Positions 51,605-60,072 of a stretch of 64,000 nt of DNA are shown here, one piece after another. The stretch spans positions 744,001-808,000 of the forward strand of contig CANLEM010000001.1 of NCBI GenBank assembly GCA_947489685.1. Reading direction: 5' to 3'. The stretch's first letter is position 1. Every line of letters starts with the position of its first letter. Both the position numbers and the translations under genes were made by a program. The stretch is from an uncultured Aquimarina sp. (lineage in GTDB: Bacteria > Bacteroidota > Bacteroidia > Flavobacteriales > Flavobacteriaceae). The notes below the pieces were generated by a model. It ran no database searches. It was given only the letters and a program-made list of their open reading frames with translations, and was not told where the DNA came from.

Positions 51605-53719
51605 ATGTTAGCTTCTGTAGCAATAGCACGTACTCCGGCTACCAAAAACAAGCCACCACAAGAGCAAGTGTATAGCTTAAGTAGTTTGGTTAAGTCCATG
51701 GGGTTCGATTGGCCTTCCGGAATTCCGGATATCACTATATCCAACTTTAACTGTTCGGAAAACGCAGAAGCAATCATGATTGGCGGAAAATTAAACATCA
51801 ATGATGTAACGCTTGCCGATGGTGTATTAGCTCATGTTCTTTCATTCTTACCAAGTCCAGAAATCACATTTGGAGTAGAGTTTGTATACAATGATGGCTT
51901 AGCAACAGGTTCAACTTGTTTTAAATTCACATTGGATAATATTAAAATTCCAATTGGAAATGGTAAAACATTCGACATTGATCAGCCTACTATTTTATTA
52001 AGTCTTAACCCATTATTTAAGTTTGTAGTATTCGAAGTAAAAGCTGAAATACCATTTAGCATTTTTAAGAGTCCAACAATTGATGCTGATATAGCGATGA
52101 CAATCGATAATATTGAAGCCGAAGTTGGTGTAGAACTTAAGGGAAACACCTCAAGTTTGTTGACTCCTCCTGGAGTTAAAGGTTTACATTTTGATACTTT
52201 TGGAGTAGGCTTAGGTGTAATTTTTGAACCACCAGGGTTTGCAATTGGTGTAGAGGGAACTTTCCATATAGGAAACGCGGGAGAAGTACCTTTAAATGAT
52301 GATAAATTTGCCATTATTTGCGAAATGGAAGAAGAAGTACCTAACCCAGTCTATCTTTCGTTCTATATTCCAAAATTAGATTTAAGTGAGGTTATTACAC
52401 TTTTTACTAATACTACAATAGATTTAGATTTCCCTGTTTCATTCCAAGACCTTTCGGTAACATGGGCAGAAAATTTAATGGAGCCTCTTGTACTACCTGA
52501 TGGCTCATTAACAAAAATGGGATACGGATTTAGTGCTTACATGGATATTTTTGGACTTCAATTTTACGGTTTCTTGCAAATTGACTTAACTTCTGGGGTA
52601 TCAGGAGATATTACCATGTCGCCATTAAGCTTTGGAAGTTTATTGAAATTATCAGGTAACGGAAAAACCATTGATTTAAAATACGGATCAAATGGGAAAC
52701 CAATACCAAATAATACAATTCCTAAAACAGCTGCTGAAAAAAAGGCTATTGCTAGTGCTAGCTCTAAGCAAATAATCGCTGCAGGTGGGCCTTCAATGAC
52801 GTTAAGTACTTCTTCTTCACCTTACTTTTCATTAGATGCTGAAATTAGTTTATTTGAACTGATCAACGAAAAAATAGATGCTACAATTAGTAAAGATGGT
52901 ATTTCATTTGAACTTGATTATGGTGCGGTCATGCAAACTAAAATGCAATGTACGCTAGAAGATTATCATAACTTCTCTGGAAAATTTACTTATGGCATTG
53001 ATTTAGACATACCATTACCTAGCATTGCTGGTTTTAGTCTAGGATCAATCGATCTAGATGCGGGGTGTGATTTAGGTTTAGCTATTTCGACATCTACTTC
53101 TGATGTAAGGTTTGGTGTTCAAGGAGGATTTAATTTTGAAGATTTAGACTTAAACTTTGGTCCTTTTGAGGCTGATGTAAATATTTCATCCATTTCAGGT
53201 TTAATTGATGCTGTGGGTAAATATGTGTTAGCTCACGCAGGTGATATATTCAAAGCATTTATTTCAAATGCATCCAAATGGGCTGAATTTGTGAAAAACG
53301 AGGTTATTAAAGGGGTTAAAGATGTTGCTCAAGGTTTAAAAACGGCGTTTGATCAATCAGCAACTGAAGTTGCTTCGATAATGCATGGTGTTGGATATGG
53401 AGTTGATGAAATTGCGTCAGGAATTCAAAGTGCATTTTCGGCATCTGCTAATGAAATTGCTACAGCATTAAAAGATGGACTTGGAGCCTCTGACACGGTA
53501 GTAACAGGTGCTTTAAAAGGTATTGGTTTTGGTGCACAAGATATCGCTACTGCTCTTAATTCGGTATTTGGCTTAGCACCAACAGCTATCAAGGATATCT
53601 TAAGTGCGGCTGGTTTTGCTGATAGCGCCATTGAAAGTGCTTTTAACGCCATTGGTGGAGCATTTGCAAGTGCTGCCAAAAGTATTTGGCATGCAGTGAC
53701 TCATTGGGATCACTGGTAG
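51605..53719 (+). CDS. C-terminal part of the interrupted gene: beta-rich body and amphipathic helix repeats
   Basis: 704 residues from the internal ATG at 51605; the same frame is open from 51476, and the ATG has no A-rich leader. The first 30 residues complete the domain shared with the gene at 48287. About 40-530 is a long beta-rich body of amphipathic strands (FGVGLGVIFEPPGFAIGVEG; GYGFSAYMDIFGLQFYGFL). From about 560 there are helical repeats of roughly 22 residues with GFGAQDIATALNSVFGLA-like units, ending in WHAVTHWDHW. No signal peptide. A lipid- or membrane-binding function is possible; the family is unknown to me. Confidence 0.65.
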   Translation: MLASVAIARTPATKNKPPQEQVYSLSSLVKSMGFDWPSGIPDITISNFNCSENAEAIMIGGKLNINDVTLADGVLAHVLSFLPSPEITFGVEFVYNDGLATGSTCFKFTLDNIKIPIGNGKTFDIDQPTILLSLNPLFKFVVFEVKAEIPFSIFKSPTIDADIAMTIDNIEAEVGVELKGNTSSLLTPPGVKGLHFDTFGVGLGVIFEPPGFAIGVEGTFHIGNAGEVPLNDDKFAIICEMEEEVPNPVYLSFYIPKLDLSEVITLFTNTTIDLDFPVSFQDLSVTWAENLMEPLVLPDGSLTKMGYGFSAYMDIFGLQFYGFLQIDLTSGVSGDITMSPLSFGSLLKLSGNGKTIDLKYGSNGKPIPNNTIPKTAAEKKAIASASSKQIIAAGGPSMTLSTSSSPYFSLDAEISLFELINEKIDATISKDGISFELDYGAVMQTKMQCTLEDYHNFSGKFTYGIDLDIPLPSIAGFSLGSIDLDAGCDLGLAISTSTSDVRFGVQGGFNFEDLDLNFGPFEADVNISSISGLIDAVGKYVLAHAGDIFKAFISNASKWAEFVKNEVIKGVKDVAQGLKTAFDQSATEVASIMHGVGYGVDEIASGIQSAFSASANEIATALKDGLGASDTVVTGALKGIGFGAQDIATALNSVFGLAPTAIKDILSAAGFADSAIESAFNAIGGAFASAAKSIWHAVTHWDHW

Positions 53720-53740
53720 AAATACAACTATACATTTCAT

Positions 53741-53768
53741 TCGGTGTGATTCATTAGAGTCACACCGA
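53741..53768 (+). terminator. hairpin after the helix-repeat gene
   Basis: TCGGTGTGA (53741-53749) pairs perfectly with TCACACCGA (53760-53768) across a 10-nt loop. It lies 22 bases after the stop. No long T tract follows, so termination may be partial. Confidence 0.55.
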
Positions 53769-53801
53769 TATACTAAATTAAGTCGTCTTATAACATCACT
53801 T

Positions 53802-54590
53802 ATGAAACAAAGTAAAAACGAAATATTAGCATATAATTCTTTTAATTTATTAAATCAATTACATGATCCCAAAGCAAAACAATATTTAGAATGGTCTGTT
53901 ACTTTAACCGCAGATAAGTTTGAGTTTCGTAATAAACCTACGCTATATGTTTACCCAAATGAAGATTTTAATGCGTATCAAAACTTAAATAAGCTACTTC
54001 ATAAGTTAAATTGCCCAGAGGAGCTAATCCAAATACATGAACATTCTTTCGCCACATCAATGTATCAAGGTATAAGAATACCTGATATAAACCTACTTGA
54101 AAAATGCCTGTATATTCACCATGAAGGCGTCTCTCATATTGATTGTTACCGCTGGGAAAATCAAATGCATTATGAAAATTGTAATTATGTTTATCATAAA
54201 AGTTTTGATTTAAATAATACTTTTTCTATGACCCATAGCGATTTAACGCCTTTTTTGGAAAAGTTATTCAAGGCAGAACAATTTGTTCATCACTTTGGGG
54301 TTTGGTTTCAAGAAAGTAAAGAAGAAATACGTGAAGTTTATTATTCTTTTCCGAATAGAACTCGGTTTAATTGGGTAGTTAAGGCTTTTGAAAATTTGTT
54401 GAATAAGGATGTATATCAAAAATCTTCAAAATTCAGAAATTTTAAGTTTAAAAATATAGGTTTTGATAGTACGCTACAACAAAATTCTCCTGCAATTACA
54501 ATTTATTTTACGCTTCCGATTACAGAAAAATTTCCAAACGATTACAAAGAATTAATAAGATCTTGTTCTGATTTATTTGATGAAAACTAA
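53802..54590 (+). CDS. protein of unknown function, last gene of the plus-strand island
   Basis: 262 residues, cytosolic, rich in aromatic residues and histidine (YIHHEGVSHIDCYRWENQMHYENCNY; QFVHHFGVWFQESKEE). I recognise no domain. It follows the interrupted gene by 82 bases on the same strand. It could be a chaperone, immunity or accessory protein of the island, but nothing in the sequence proves this. Confidence 0.55.
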   Translation: MKQSKNEILAYNSFNLLNQLHDPKAKQYLEWSVTLTADKFEFRNKPTLYVYPNEDFNAYQNLNKLLHKLNCPEELIQIHEHSFATSMYQGIRIPDINLLEKCLYIHHEGVSHIDCYRWENQMHYENCNYVYHKSFDLNNTFSMTHSDLTPFLEKLFKAEQFVHHFGVWFQESKEEIREVYYSFPNRTRFNWVVKAFENLLNKDVYQKSSKFRNFKFKNIGFDSTLQQNSPAITIYFTLPITEKFPNDYKELIRSCSDLFDEN

Positions 54591-54649
54591 TATGATAATT
54601 GAGGCTTTAATGTTTCTAAAGTTATATTAAAACACCTAAAATTAGGCAT

Positions 54650-54778
54650 GACGATCTAGTTTATGAGTAGTAGCGGACTTCTACTCACAAATCTTTTGGT
54701 TTTACACAGACCTTTATTTTATGCTTATACTTTTGTTTTATCATTTAAACCGCTATTTCTTATACACATTGTTAGCTG
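54650..54778 (-). repeat. cassette-array repeat, type C
   Basis: Matches the repeat at 37.15 kb along most of its length: GAGTAGTAG, TTCTACTCAC, then GACCTTTATTTTATG and TTATACTTTTGTTTTATCA. Ends TTATACACATTGTTAGC with GTT at 54771. It marks the resumption of the array after the plus-strand island. Confidence 0.8.
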
Positions 54779-54784
54779 CTGCTG

Positions 54785-55117
54785 TTATTTTAATACTTCG
54801 TTAATCATTTCGGCAATTCCAAATTCCTCTATTTCCTCAATAGTTTTAATTTTAATATGCCTCATAGATTTACCTGTTCCTTCTATTAAATGACTATTAG
54901 TTTTTATTTTGTTAAACTCGAAAAACCCAAGAGTAACTGCTTTCTTGGTTGTTTTTAAATAGCAAAAATCTTTATCAGTTGCATAAACGGGTCTGCTCCA
55001 TTTAAACTGTTCGTTGGCATTAGGCACTAAAGAGAAGATTAATTCTCTTAAACTACCTAAAATCGGTTGATTATTTTCTTCCGAATTTTTGATATAATTG
55101 GTAACTTCTTGATTCAT
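54785..55117 (-). CDS. DUF1801 protein
   Basis: 110 residues. VTNYIKNSEENNQPILGSLRELIFSLVPNANEQFKWSRPVYA is the DUF1801 pattern, followed by FCYLKTTKKAVTLGFFEF and a lysine-rich RHIKIKTIEEI end. The family (YdhG-like) has an unknown function, with a proposed iron-chaperone relative. It is a single-gene unit next to a type C repeat. Confidence 0.85.
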   Translation of the reverse strand: MNQEVTNYIKNSEENNQPILGSLRELIFSLVPNANEQFKWSRPVYATDKDFCYLKTTKKAVTLGFFEFNKIKTNSHLIEGTGKSMRHIKIKTIEEIEEFGIAEMINEVLK

Positions 55118-55235
55118 TTTTAATTCTTTTTCGGTACTGGTTGTCAGTTTACTATTTTGGCTTTCGATTTGTTCACCTTCGAATTTTTAAATATTCGATA
55201 GGTTTTTAAAGATTCCCACATAGAGTTGTAAATGA

Positions 55236-55438
55236 TTAATCTGTAACTCTCATTCTACTTTTTTTTAGAGAAGACTCATTTATCTTCTTTAAATAATTAT
55301 TCCAGAATTTTTGATCATCTGGATCGGATTCAATTTTGGTAATTCTACTGTCATTCGATTTTATTTGTTTACGGTCAATTTTGCAATCAACGTTATTTTG
55401 ACAACTAAGTGCTAGAGCCAAAATAGAAGTTTATTCAT
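55236..55438 (-). pseudogene. small lipoprotein, apparently frameshifted near its start
   Basis: A 61-codon frame ends at 55236 and begins with LALALSCQNN, a lipobox without its usual upstream codons. An ATG at 55438 (MNKLLF) lies in the next frame just before it; one base in a T run would join them into a standard lipoprotein of about 67 residues. The tail DPDDQKFWNNYLKKINESS is not recognised. A lost frame or a TTG start at 55421 are the alternatives. The rest of the 55118-55543 spacer holds a short repeat. Confidence 0.45.
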
Positions 55439-55455
55439 TCTTTTGTAGAATGTGC

Positions 55456-55525
55456 TGCAACGCGTTTGTGTATGATTAGTTGGCATTGACATATTTTGAC
55501 AATTAACTATACACATTGTTGTGTA
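55456..55525 (-). repeat. cassette-array repeat, short type
   Basis: Left end GCAACGCGTTTGTGTATG then ATTAGTTG; right end CAATTAACTATACACATTG then TTGTG. AAC at 55459, GTT at 55518. The arms pair over GTGTAT-ATTA-TTG, with the outer spacer unpaired. Confidence 0.85.
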
Positions 55526-55543
55526 CTGGCTTTTTTATTTATG

Positions 55544-55957
55544 TTAATTCCAGGGATTATATGAACCAAAATTCCATATATGGTCTTCAATATCCTTACA
55601 TGTGTAGCCACGACCACCATACTCTTGATCCTTAATTTCTAAAAGTACTTTTGCACCTTTGGCAACAGCATTTTTATAATGTTCATCGATTTTTTCAACA
55701 ATTATATAAGGCGCCTGAGTGTTTATTCCGTTCAAACTGTTGGGTGCTTTTATCAATTTCCCGTAATCGTTATTGTTTTCTGAACTTAACATAACCATCG
55801 AATTTCTATATGTTAGTTGAGCATGTATAATTGTATTGTCTTCTCCTTGGACTACAAGGTGCTTTTCAAATCCGAATGCCGCACATAACCATTCGATGGC
55901 TATTTTTGCATTTTTATATTGAATTGTTGGGATAATACATGCTTTATTTGCTGTCAT
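55544..55957 (-). CDS. VOC-family protein (PhnB/glyoxalase-like)
   Basis: 137 residues. IPTIQYKNAKIAIEWLCAAFGFEKHLVV at the start, HAQLTYRNSMVMLSSE in the middle and YTCKDIEDHIWNFGSYNPW at the end are typical of the PhnB-like branch of the vicinal-oxygen-chelate family. Function not predictable. It is bounded by repeats on both sides, a single-gene cassette. Confidence 0.85.
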   Translation of the reverse strand: MTANKACIIPTIQYKNAKIAIEWLCAAFGFEKHLVVQGEDNTIIHAQLTYRNSMVMLSSENNNDYGKLIKAPNSLNGINTQAPYIIVEKIDEHYKNAVAKGAKVLLEIKDQEYGGRGYTCKDIEDHIWNFGSYNPWN

Positions 55958-56045
55958 GATTTTATGGATTGTTTGCCCTCAAGTTACTAAAAACGGTTGT
56001 TTTTTGGAAGGCTTTATTCTGGTAAGTTCGGTTATTCCTGCTTGC

Positions 56046-56115
56046 ACACTACGGTTAGTATGTGCCTAGTGCGACTGATAGGAAGCATTATTGCATGTAC
56101 ATCGCTCTCTGTAGT
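56046..56115 (-). repeat. cassette-array repeat, divergent short type
   Basis: Left end CACTACGGTTAGTATGTGCC and right end GCATGTACATCGCTCTCTG then TAG. The left arm TATGTGC and right arm GCATGTAC pair imperfectly. The boxes are degraded. Confidence 0.5.
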
Positions 56116-56117
56116 TC

Positions 56118-56891
56118 TTATTGTTCAAGTACGTTTATTAGTTCACTGTAGTACCTGGTAGCTATAAAATCAGCTCCTGCTTCATTGTAATGAACTTCAT
56201 CTGCTAAAAAACTATCATTAAATCCTGTAAACATATCAACGGCAATTACTTGAGAAGTTGATGTTGTTCGTTGGTCTGCAATTGTTAATACATCTTGTCG
56301 TATTTGGTTGAAAGCATTGGTAAGTTCAGTTGTCATAAAGTCAGAACGACCTTGAGCAGGCTGTTCGATGATAATTATTACATTCGGGTTATTAGCCTGC
56401 AAAGCGTCAATAATTGCGTTGATGTTTGAAATAGTTTGATTATAATCCAAACTTTGTAAGATGTCGTTTCCGCCTGGTGAACTAAACAGAACAATATCTG
56501 GCGAACTTGTTTGACTAAGCCACCCATTTAGCCCATTCAAAATTTGTCCTGAAGTCCAACCGCCCCTACCTTCGTGGTCTAGATCAAAATTAGTGCTATT
56601 GAAAGTTGGATAAGAAGCATTGTCTGATTGAGTACCTATAAAATCAAAAGTCCAATTGTTTTCTTTTAAGTCTATCCAAAGTTCATAGCGGTAGCTCTCA
56701 AACTCGGGTCTTGCTCCTTCTACTCTGGATGCTCCCAAAGGAAGTATTTTATTTATTGAAGTACTTGGCGGTTTAGGATTAGAATCATCATCACTACTAC
56801 AACTTATTAAAAGAAAAATTGCGAGTGTTAATAGTACTAGAATGTAGCTATTATTTGAAGTTTTTAATTGCTGTAATTTATGTGCCGTCAT
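56118..56891 (-). CDS. lipoprotein SGNH/GDSL-type hydrolase
   Basis: 257 residues from the ATG at 56891. The lipobox is FLLISC near 29-34, followed by an SSDDDSNPKPPS linker. The SGNH blocks are PLGASRVEG (Ser in a GAS variant of GDS), DHEGRGGWTSGQI (Gly), SSPGGNDI (Asn) and DEVHYNEAG (Asp, His). Likely an outer-membrane-attached carbohydrate or lipid esterase. It lies upstream of a repeat and downstream of a membrane AraC regulator. Confidence 0.8.
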   Translation of the reverse strand: MTAHKLQQLKTSNNSYILVLLTLAIFLLISCSSDDDSNPKPPSTSINKILPLGASRVEGARPEFESYRYELWIDLKENNWTFDFIGTQSDNASYPTFNSTNFDLDHEGRGGWTSGQILNGLNGWLSQTSSPDIVLFSSPGGNDILQSLDYNQTISNINAIIDALQANNPNVIIIIEQPAQGRSDFMTTELTNAFNQIRQDVLTIADQRTTSTSQVIAVDMFTGFNDSFLADEVHYNEAGADFIATRYYSELINVLEQ

Positions 56892-56999
56892 TTTAATGAA
56901 TTTATAATTAATTGTATGACACAAATAACACCATAATACATTTTTAAATTCTATTTCTAAACTAACATTAAGTATGAAATTATCATCGTTCTTGATATT

Positions 57000-58130
57000 T
57001 TAGGACATTTTTAATTCCTTTCTGTAAATACCTGGAGACTTTTTCTTAATCTTTTTAAATGAACTATAAAATACACTTTTAGATTTGAACCCGGCTTCAA
57101 AACCTATGGCTTCAATAGTAAAGATGTCGAATTTTTCATTGTGAAACATTTTGATGGTATGATTTACTCTGTATTTATTTATGAAATCATTAAAATTTGT
57201 ATTTAAGTTTGTTTTTAAAAGTTCACTTAAATACCCTTCACTTATATCTAATCTTTTTGCTATTAAAGTACGCGTAAGATTTGATTCTAAGTAGTAATTT
57301 TCTTTTTCCATAAGCGAAATAAGTAATTCTATTTTTTTGTTAATTTTTGTTGAGCTTGAGGTAGTTAGATTTTCTGATTTTAGTTTTGCAATTGTTTCAG
57401 TATTGTTTTGAATAGAGTTTGTTACTACTAGTTTTGAAATTTGCTTTCTTTGTTCGGAAACATTTAGGTGATGAACTCCGAAAAAAGTAATTATTATTAA
57501 AAAGATGGCAAGAATTACAAGCAAATATTCCCAAACAGGAAAATCATATATTATGTTAACTACTTCGCTGAACATCCAAATTAAAAGAAAAAGAAAAAGG
57601 AATAAGCTATTTAATTCAAGCCATTTTTTTTCTTCACTATATAGCGTATTTGTACTTTTAATTTTAATGTAAGAGAAACCAATAAGTGTGATTGAATAAA
57701 ATAAGAAAAAAACAGCCTTTACTTCAATAATACTTACTAGTTTATTTTCATTATGGCCAGCTAGCCAATCATATACATCAAAATCAAATATAAAGTCTAT
57801 AAATTGAAACGAGCTGAACAATATAAAAGGAATACTTAAAAGCCAAATTTTTCTACTTGAGTTTAAAGGATGCCTTATAGCCTTTAAAGAAAACATCATA
57901 AAAGCATAAGGAAATAAAAACTCCCAACTAAGTAGTTCAAGAATTCCATTAGAAGGAACAAGACTTTCAAATTGAGTTATAATCAAGAAAAAATTTATTG
58001 CGATAATAGCTGTCGCAAAATAATAGTGTACATCTTTTCTAAAAGACTTTGAAATAAATATTAAAGCAACCAAAAAAAAGCTTAATGCTAATCCCAAAAG
58101 GATTAAAATATCTAAAAAAGTAAAATTCAT
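57000..58130 (-). CDS. membrane-anchored AraC family regulator
   Basis: 376 residues. Seven membrane helices in 1-235 are followed by a C-terminal AraC HTH (about 265-372) with ISEGYLSELLKTNLNTNFNDFI and FYSSFKKIKKKSPGIYRKEL. It has the same layout as the regulator at 24776. It may control the SGNH hydrolase gene 108 bases downstream. Confidence 0.85.
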   Translation of the reverse strand: MNFTFLDILILLGLALSFFLVALIFISKSFRKDVHYYFATAIIAINFFLIITQFESLVPSNGILELLSWEFLFPYAFMMFSLKAIRHPLNSSRKIWLLSIPFILFSSFQFIDFIFDFDVYDWLAGHNENKLVSIIEVKAVFFLFYSITLIGFSYIKIKSTNTLYSEEKKWLELNSLFLFLFLLIWMFSEVVNIIYDFPVWEYLLVILAIFLIIITFFGVHHLNVSEQRKQISKLVVTNSIQNNTETIAKLKSENLTTSSSTKINKKIELLISLMEKENYYLESNLTRTLIAKRLDISEGYLSELLKTNLNTNFNDFINKYRVNHTIKMFHNEKFDIFTIEAIGFEAGFKSKSVFYSSFKKIKKKSPGIYRKELKMS

Positions 58131-58158
58131 TGATTGCTTATTGGGTGGCTAAATTACA

Positions 58159-58292
58159 GAGAACGGTTTGTGTATGGTTTCGTTGCGTGTTTGAGCAACT
58201 AATTTAGTGAATAAACACAAATGAGAGAAAATTCATTAGGAATTCTCCAAATACGTACTTGCCAAAGCAATTAATTATACACGGTGTTAGCT
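58159..58292 (-). repeat. cassette-array repeat, type A
   Basis: Left end GAGAACGGTTTGTGTATGG; right end GCAATTAATTATACACGG then TGTTAGC. AAC at 58162, GTT at 58286. The TAA stop of the next gene is formed by the right outer box itself (GTTA on the plus strand). Confidence 0.9.
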
Positions 58293-58973
58293 GTAGTTTT
58301 TTATCAATTCAGACAAAGAATTTAATTCCAATATTTTATCAAGGTATTTTCCTCTACTGCTATTTACACGTTGATAAGGAGCAAATAGATTTGAAACTTC
58401 ATTAAATTCATTATTCAAAGCGTATAGTTTTTCTTTGTCACTATCTGATAATTTTTTCTCACGGTGTTTTTTATTAAATTCAATTAATCTTTTAACAGCT
58501 ATTTCTTTTTTAGCAATTTCAGCTCCGGTTGCGTTTAATGTGCAAATCCCATAAATTCCTTGGAGAAAGTATAGCCATTCTTGTTCAAATGCTAAATTCA
58601 ATTTCTCCATATTTACACTTCCGTCTTCTTCTATTATGTTGTCATAACCGAAGCTGTTGTGATTACTATTAACAAAAGTATTTATAAATTCTATTTTCAA
58701 TGATTCCTTGAATTTAGATGAATTATTCGCATTTTTATTCTTTTGTATTAAAGCGATTACACTTTTTGGATAGTATTTTTTGACTTCAGAAATTATCTTT
58801 TCGTCACCAAGTGGAGAATTAATTGTATAGGTTGCATTAATTTCATAAGAACTATTAGGGACTAATTCATTGTCAATTAATGTTTGTAAATCTTGATTAG
58901 AAATGCCTGACATTTCACATAATTCATTTGATTCGATAAAATATTCTTCAATGTATTTAATATCAATATCCAT
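58287..58973 (-). CDS. DUF6058-like protein
   Basis: 228 residues, cytosolic. MDIDIKYIEEYFIESNELCEMSGISNQDLQTLIDNELVPN looks like a helix-turn-helix start, and NLAFEQEWLYFLQGIYGICTLNATGAEIAKKE is conserved in a family I recall as DUF6058. The function is unknown. Its stop codon overlaps the outer box of the repeat, a cassette-like fusion. Confidence 0.6.
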   Translation of the reverse strand: MDIDIKYIEEYFIESNELCEMSGISNQDLQTLIDNELVPNSSYEINATYTINSPLGDEKIISEVKKYYPKSVIALIQKNKNANNSSKFKESLKIEFINTFVNSNHNSFGYDNIIEEDGSVNMEKLNLAFEQEWLYFLQGIYGICTLNATGAEIAKKEIAVKRLIEFNKKHREKKLSDSDKEKLYALNNEFNEVSNLFAPYQRVNSSRGKYLDKILELNSLSELIKNYS

Positions 58974-58999
58974 TCTTCAGTTTGTGATGTTTAATTACA

Positions 59000-59134
59000 G
59001 CTAACGGTTTGTGCATGATTAGTTGCGCGTCTCTCGCAACTAAAATAGCAAAAGGAAACCGAACCTTAGGAAAATCCTACGGATTTTCCGAGTACAGATA
59101 TACCCAAGCAATTAATTAGACACGGTGTTACACA
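59000..59134 (-). repeat. cassette-array repeat, type A
   Basis: Left end GCTAACGGTTTGTGCATG then ATTAGTTGCG; right end GCAATTAATTAGACACGG then TGTTACAC. AAC at 59003, GTT at 59127. An inner hairpin GGAAAATCCTACGGATTTTCC is almost perfect. Confidence 0.9.
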
Positions 59135-59144
59135 CAGTTTATTT

Positions 59145-60056
59145 TCAGAATATTACTTTGGTTTTAGGCAATTCGTCTTGTATTCGTAGCTTTTCCTTTT
59201 CAGAAAACTTATTCTTGCTTAATTCTAGTACTTTGAGAGATGAGAATGCATTCAAGTCGCTTGGAAGACTCTTTAAATTGTTGTTTCTTAATAAAAGGAC
59301 TTTTAAATTCATTAGATCATGCAATTGCAAGCTTAAATCTTTTATTGAAAGGTTTGGGTTATTATCAAGTACCAAGCCTTCGATTTGTTTTAATTCATTA
59401 AGGTTTTCAGGAAATGTCTTCAAATTGTTATCAGACATTACAAGAATTCTAAGAGATTCAACTTTAGAGACAACTTGAAAAACCTGTTTAAAATTAAGTC
59501 CTGGATTATTGTCTAAATGAAGCTCTTTTAACTTTTTTATATTAGATAATCCAACAGGAAGTTCTGTAAGTTTATTTCCACTTAGGTAAAGGAAATCTAA
59601 ATTTTCGATATGAGATAAAACTTTGAAGGCTTGTTCAAAATCGAGTTTATTATTTTCGGCTAAGTCAATTTCTCTAAGATTAGAAAAACCAATTAGCAAT
59701 TCAGGTAATTCATGGAAGTTATTATTCCTTAAATTTAACACAGAAAGCATCTCTAATTTTAGTAATTCAACAGGTAATGTAGATAAATGATTTCCTTGAA
59801 TATTTAGTAATGTCAATTCCTGTAAAACTTCCAATCCTTTTGGTAATTCTGTCAATTTACAGTGAGTCAAATAGAGCGACCTAATATGAGGTAATTCTTT
59901 AATACTATTTGAAAACTGCGATAGTTCTTCACAGTTTAAGTCCAACCATTTTACTTTTTCAGTTTCTTCAAGTGCTGTTGAGAACGAAGAATATTTTTCA
60001 TTCTGGGAAATACTTGTTAAAGGAAGAAATAAAATTAGAATTAGTATAGACTTCAT
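59145..60056 (-). CDS. secreted leucine-rich repeat protein
   Basis: 303 residues with a signal peptide ending near TSISQ (17). About ten leucine-rich repeats of 22-25 residues fill the rest, with units such as LTELPKGLEVLQELTLLNIQGNHL and LKTFPENLNELKQIEGLVLDNN. The repeats vary in length, some carrying NNPGLNFKQVFQV insertions. It is probably a periplasmic or surface binding protein. It stands alone between two type A repeats. Confidence 0.85.
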   Translation of the reverse strand: MKSILILILFLPLTSISQNEKYSSFSTALEETEKVKWLDLNCEELSQFSNSIKELPHIRSLYLTHCKLTELPKGLEVLQELTLLNIQGNHLSTLPVELLKLEMLSVLNLRNNNFHELPELLIGFSNLREIDLAENNKLDFEQAFKVLSHIENLDFLYLSGNKLTELPVGLSNIKKLKELHLDNNPGLNFKQVFQVVSKVESLRILVMSDNNLKTFPENLNELKQIEGLVLDNNPNLSIKDLSLQLHDLMNLKVLLLRNNNLKSLPSDLNAFSSLKVLELSKNKFSEKEKLRIQDELPKTKVIF

Positions 60057-60072
60057 ATGGTTTCAAATTGTG

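Noticed and set aside
53425-53679. Minus-strand frame opposite the helix repeats
   Set aside because: It mirrors the repeated codons of the plus-strand gene and has no independent start or leader.
48287-54590. Prophage tail, contractile injection system or Tc toxin locus
   Set aside because: No sheath, tube, baseplate, ATPase, Rhs or toxin-complex signature is recognisable in these proteins.
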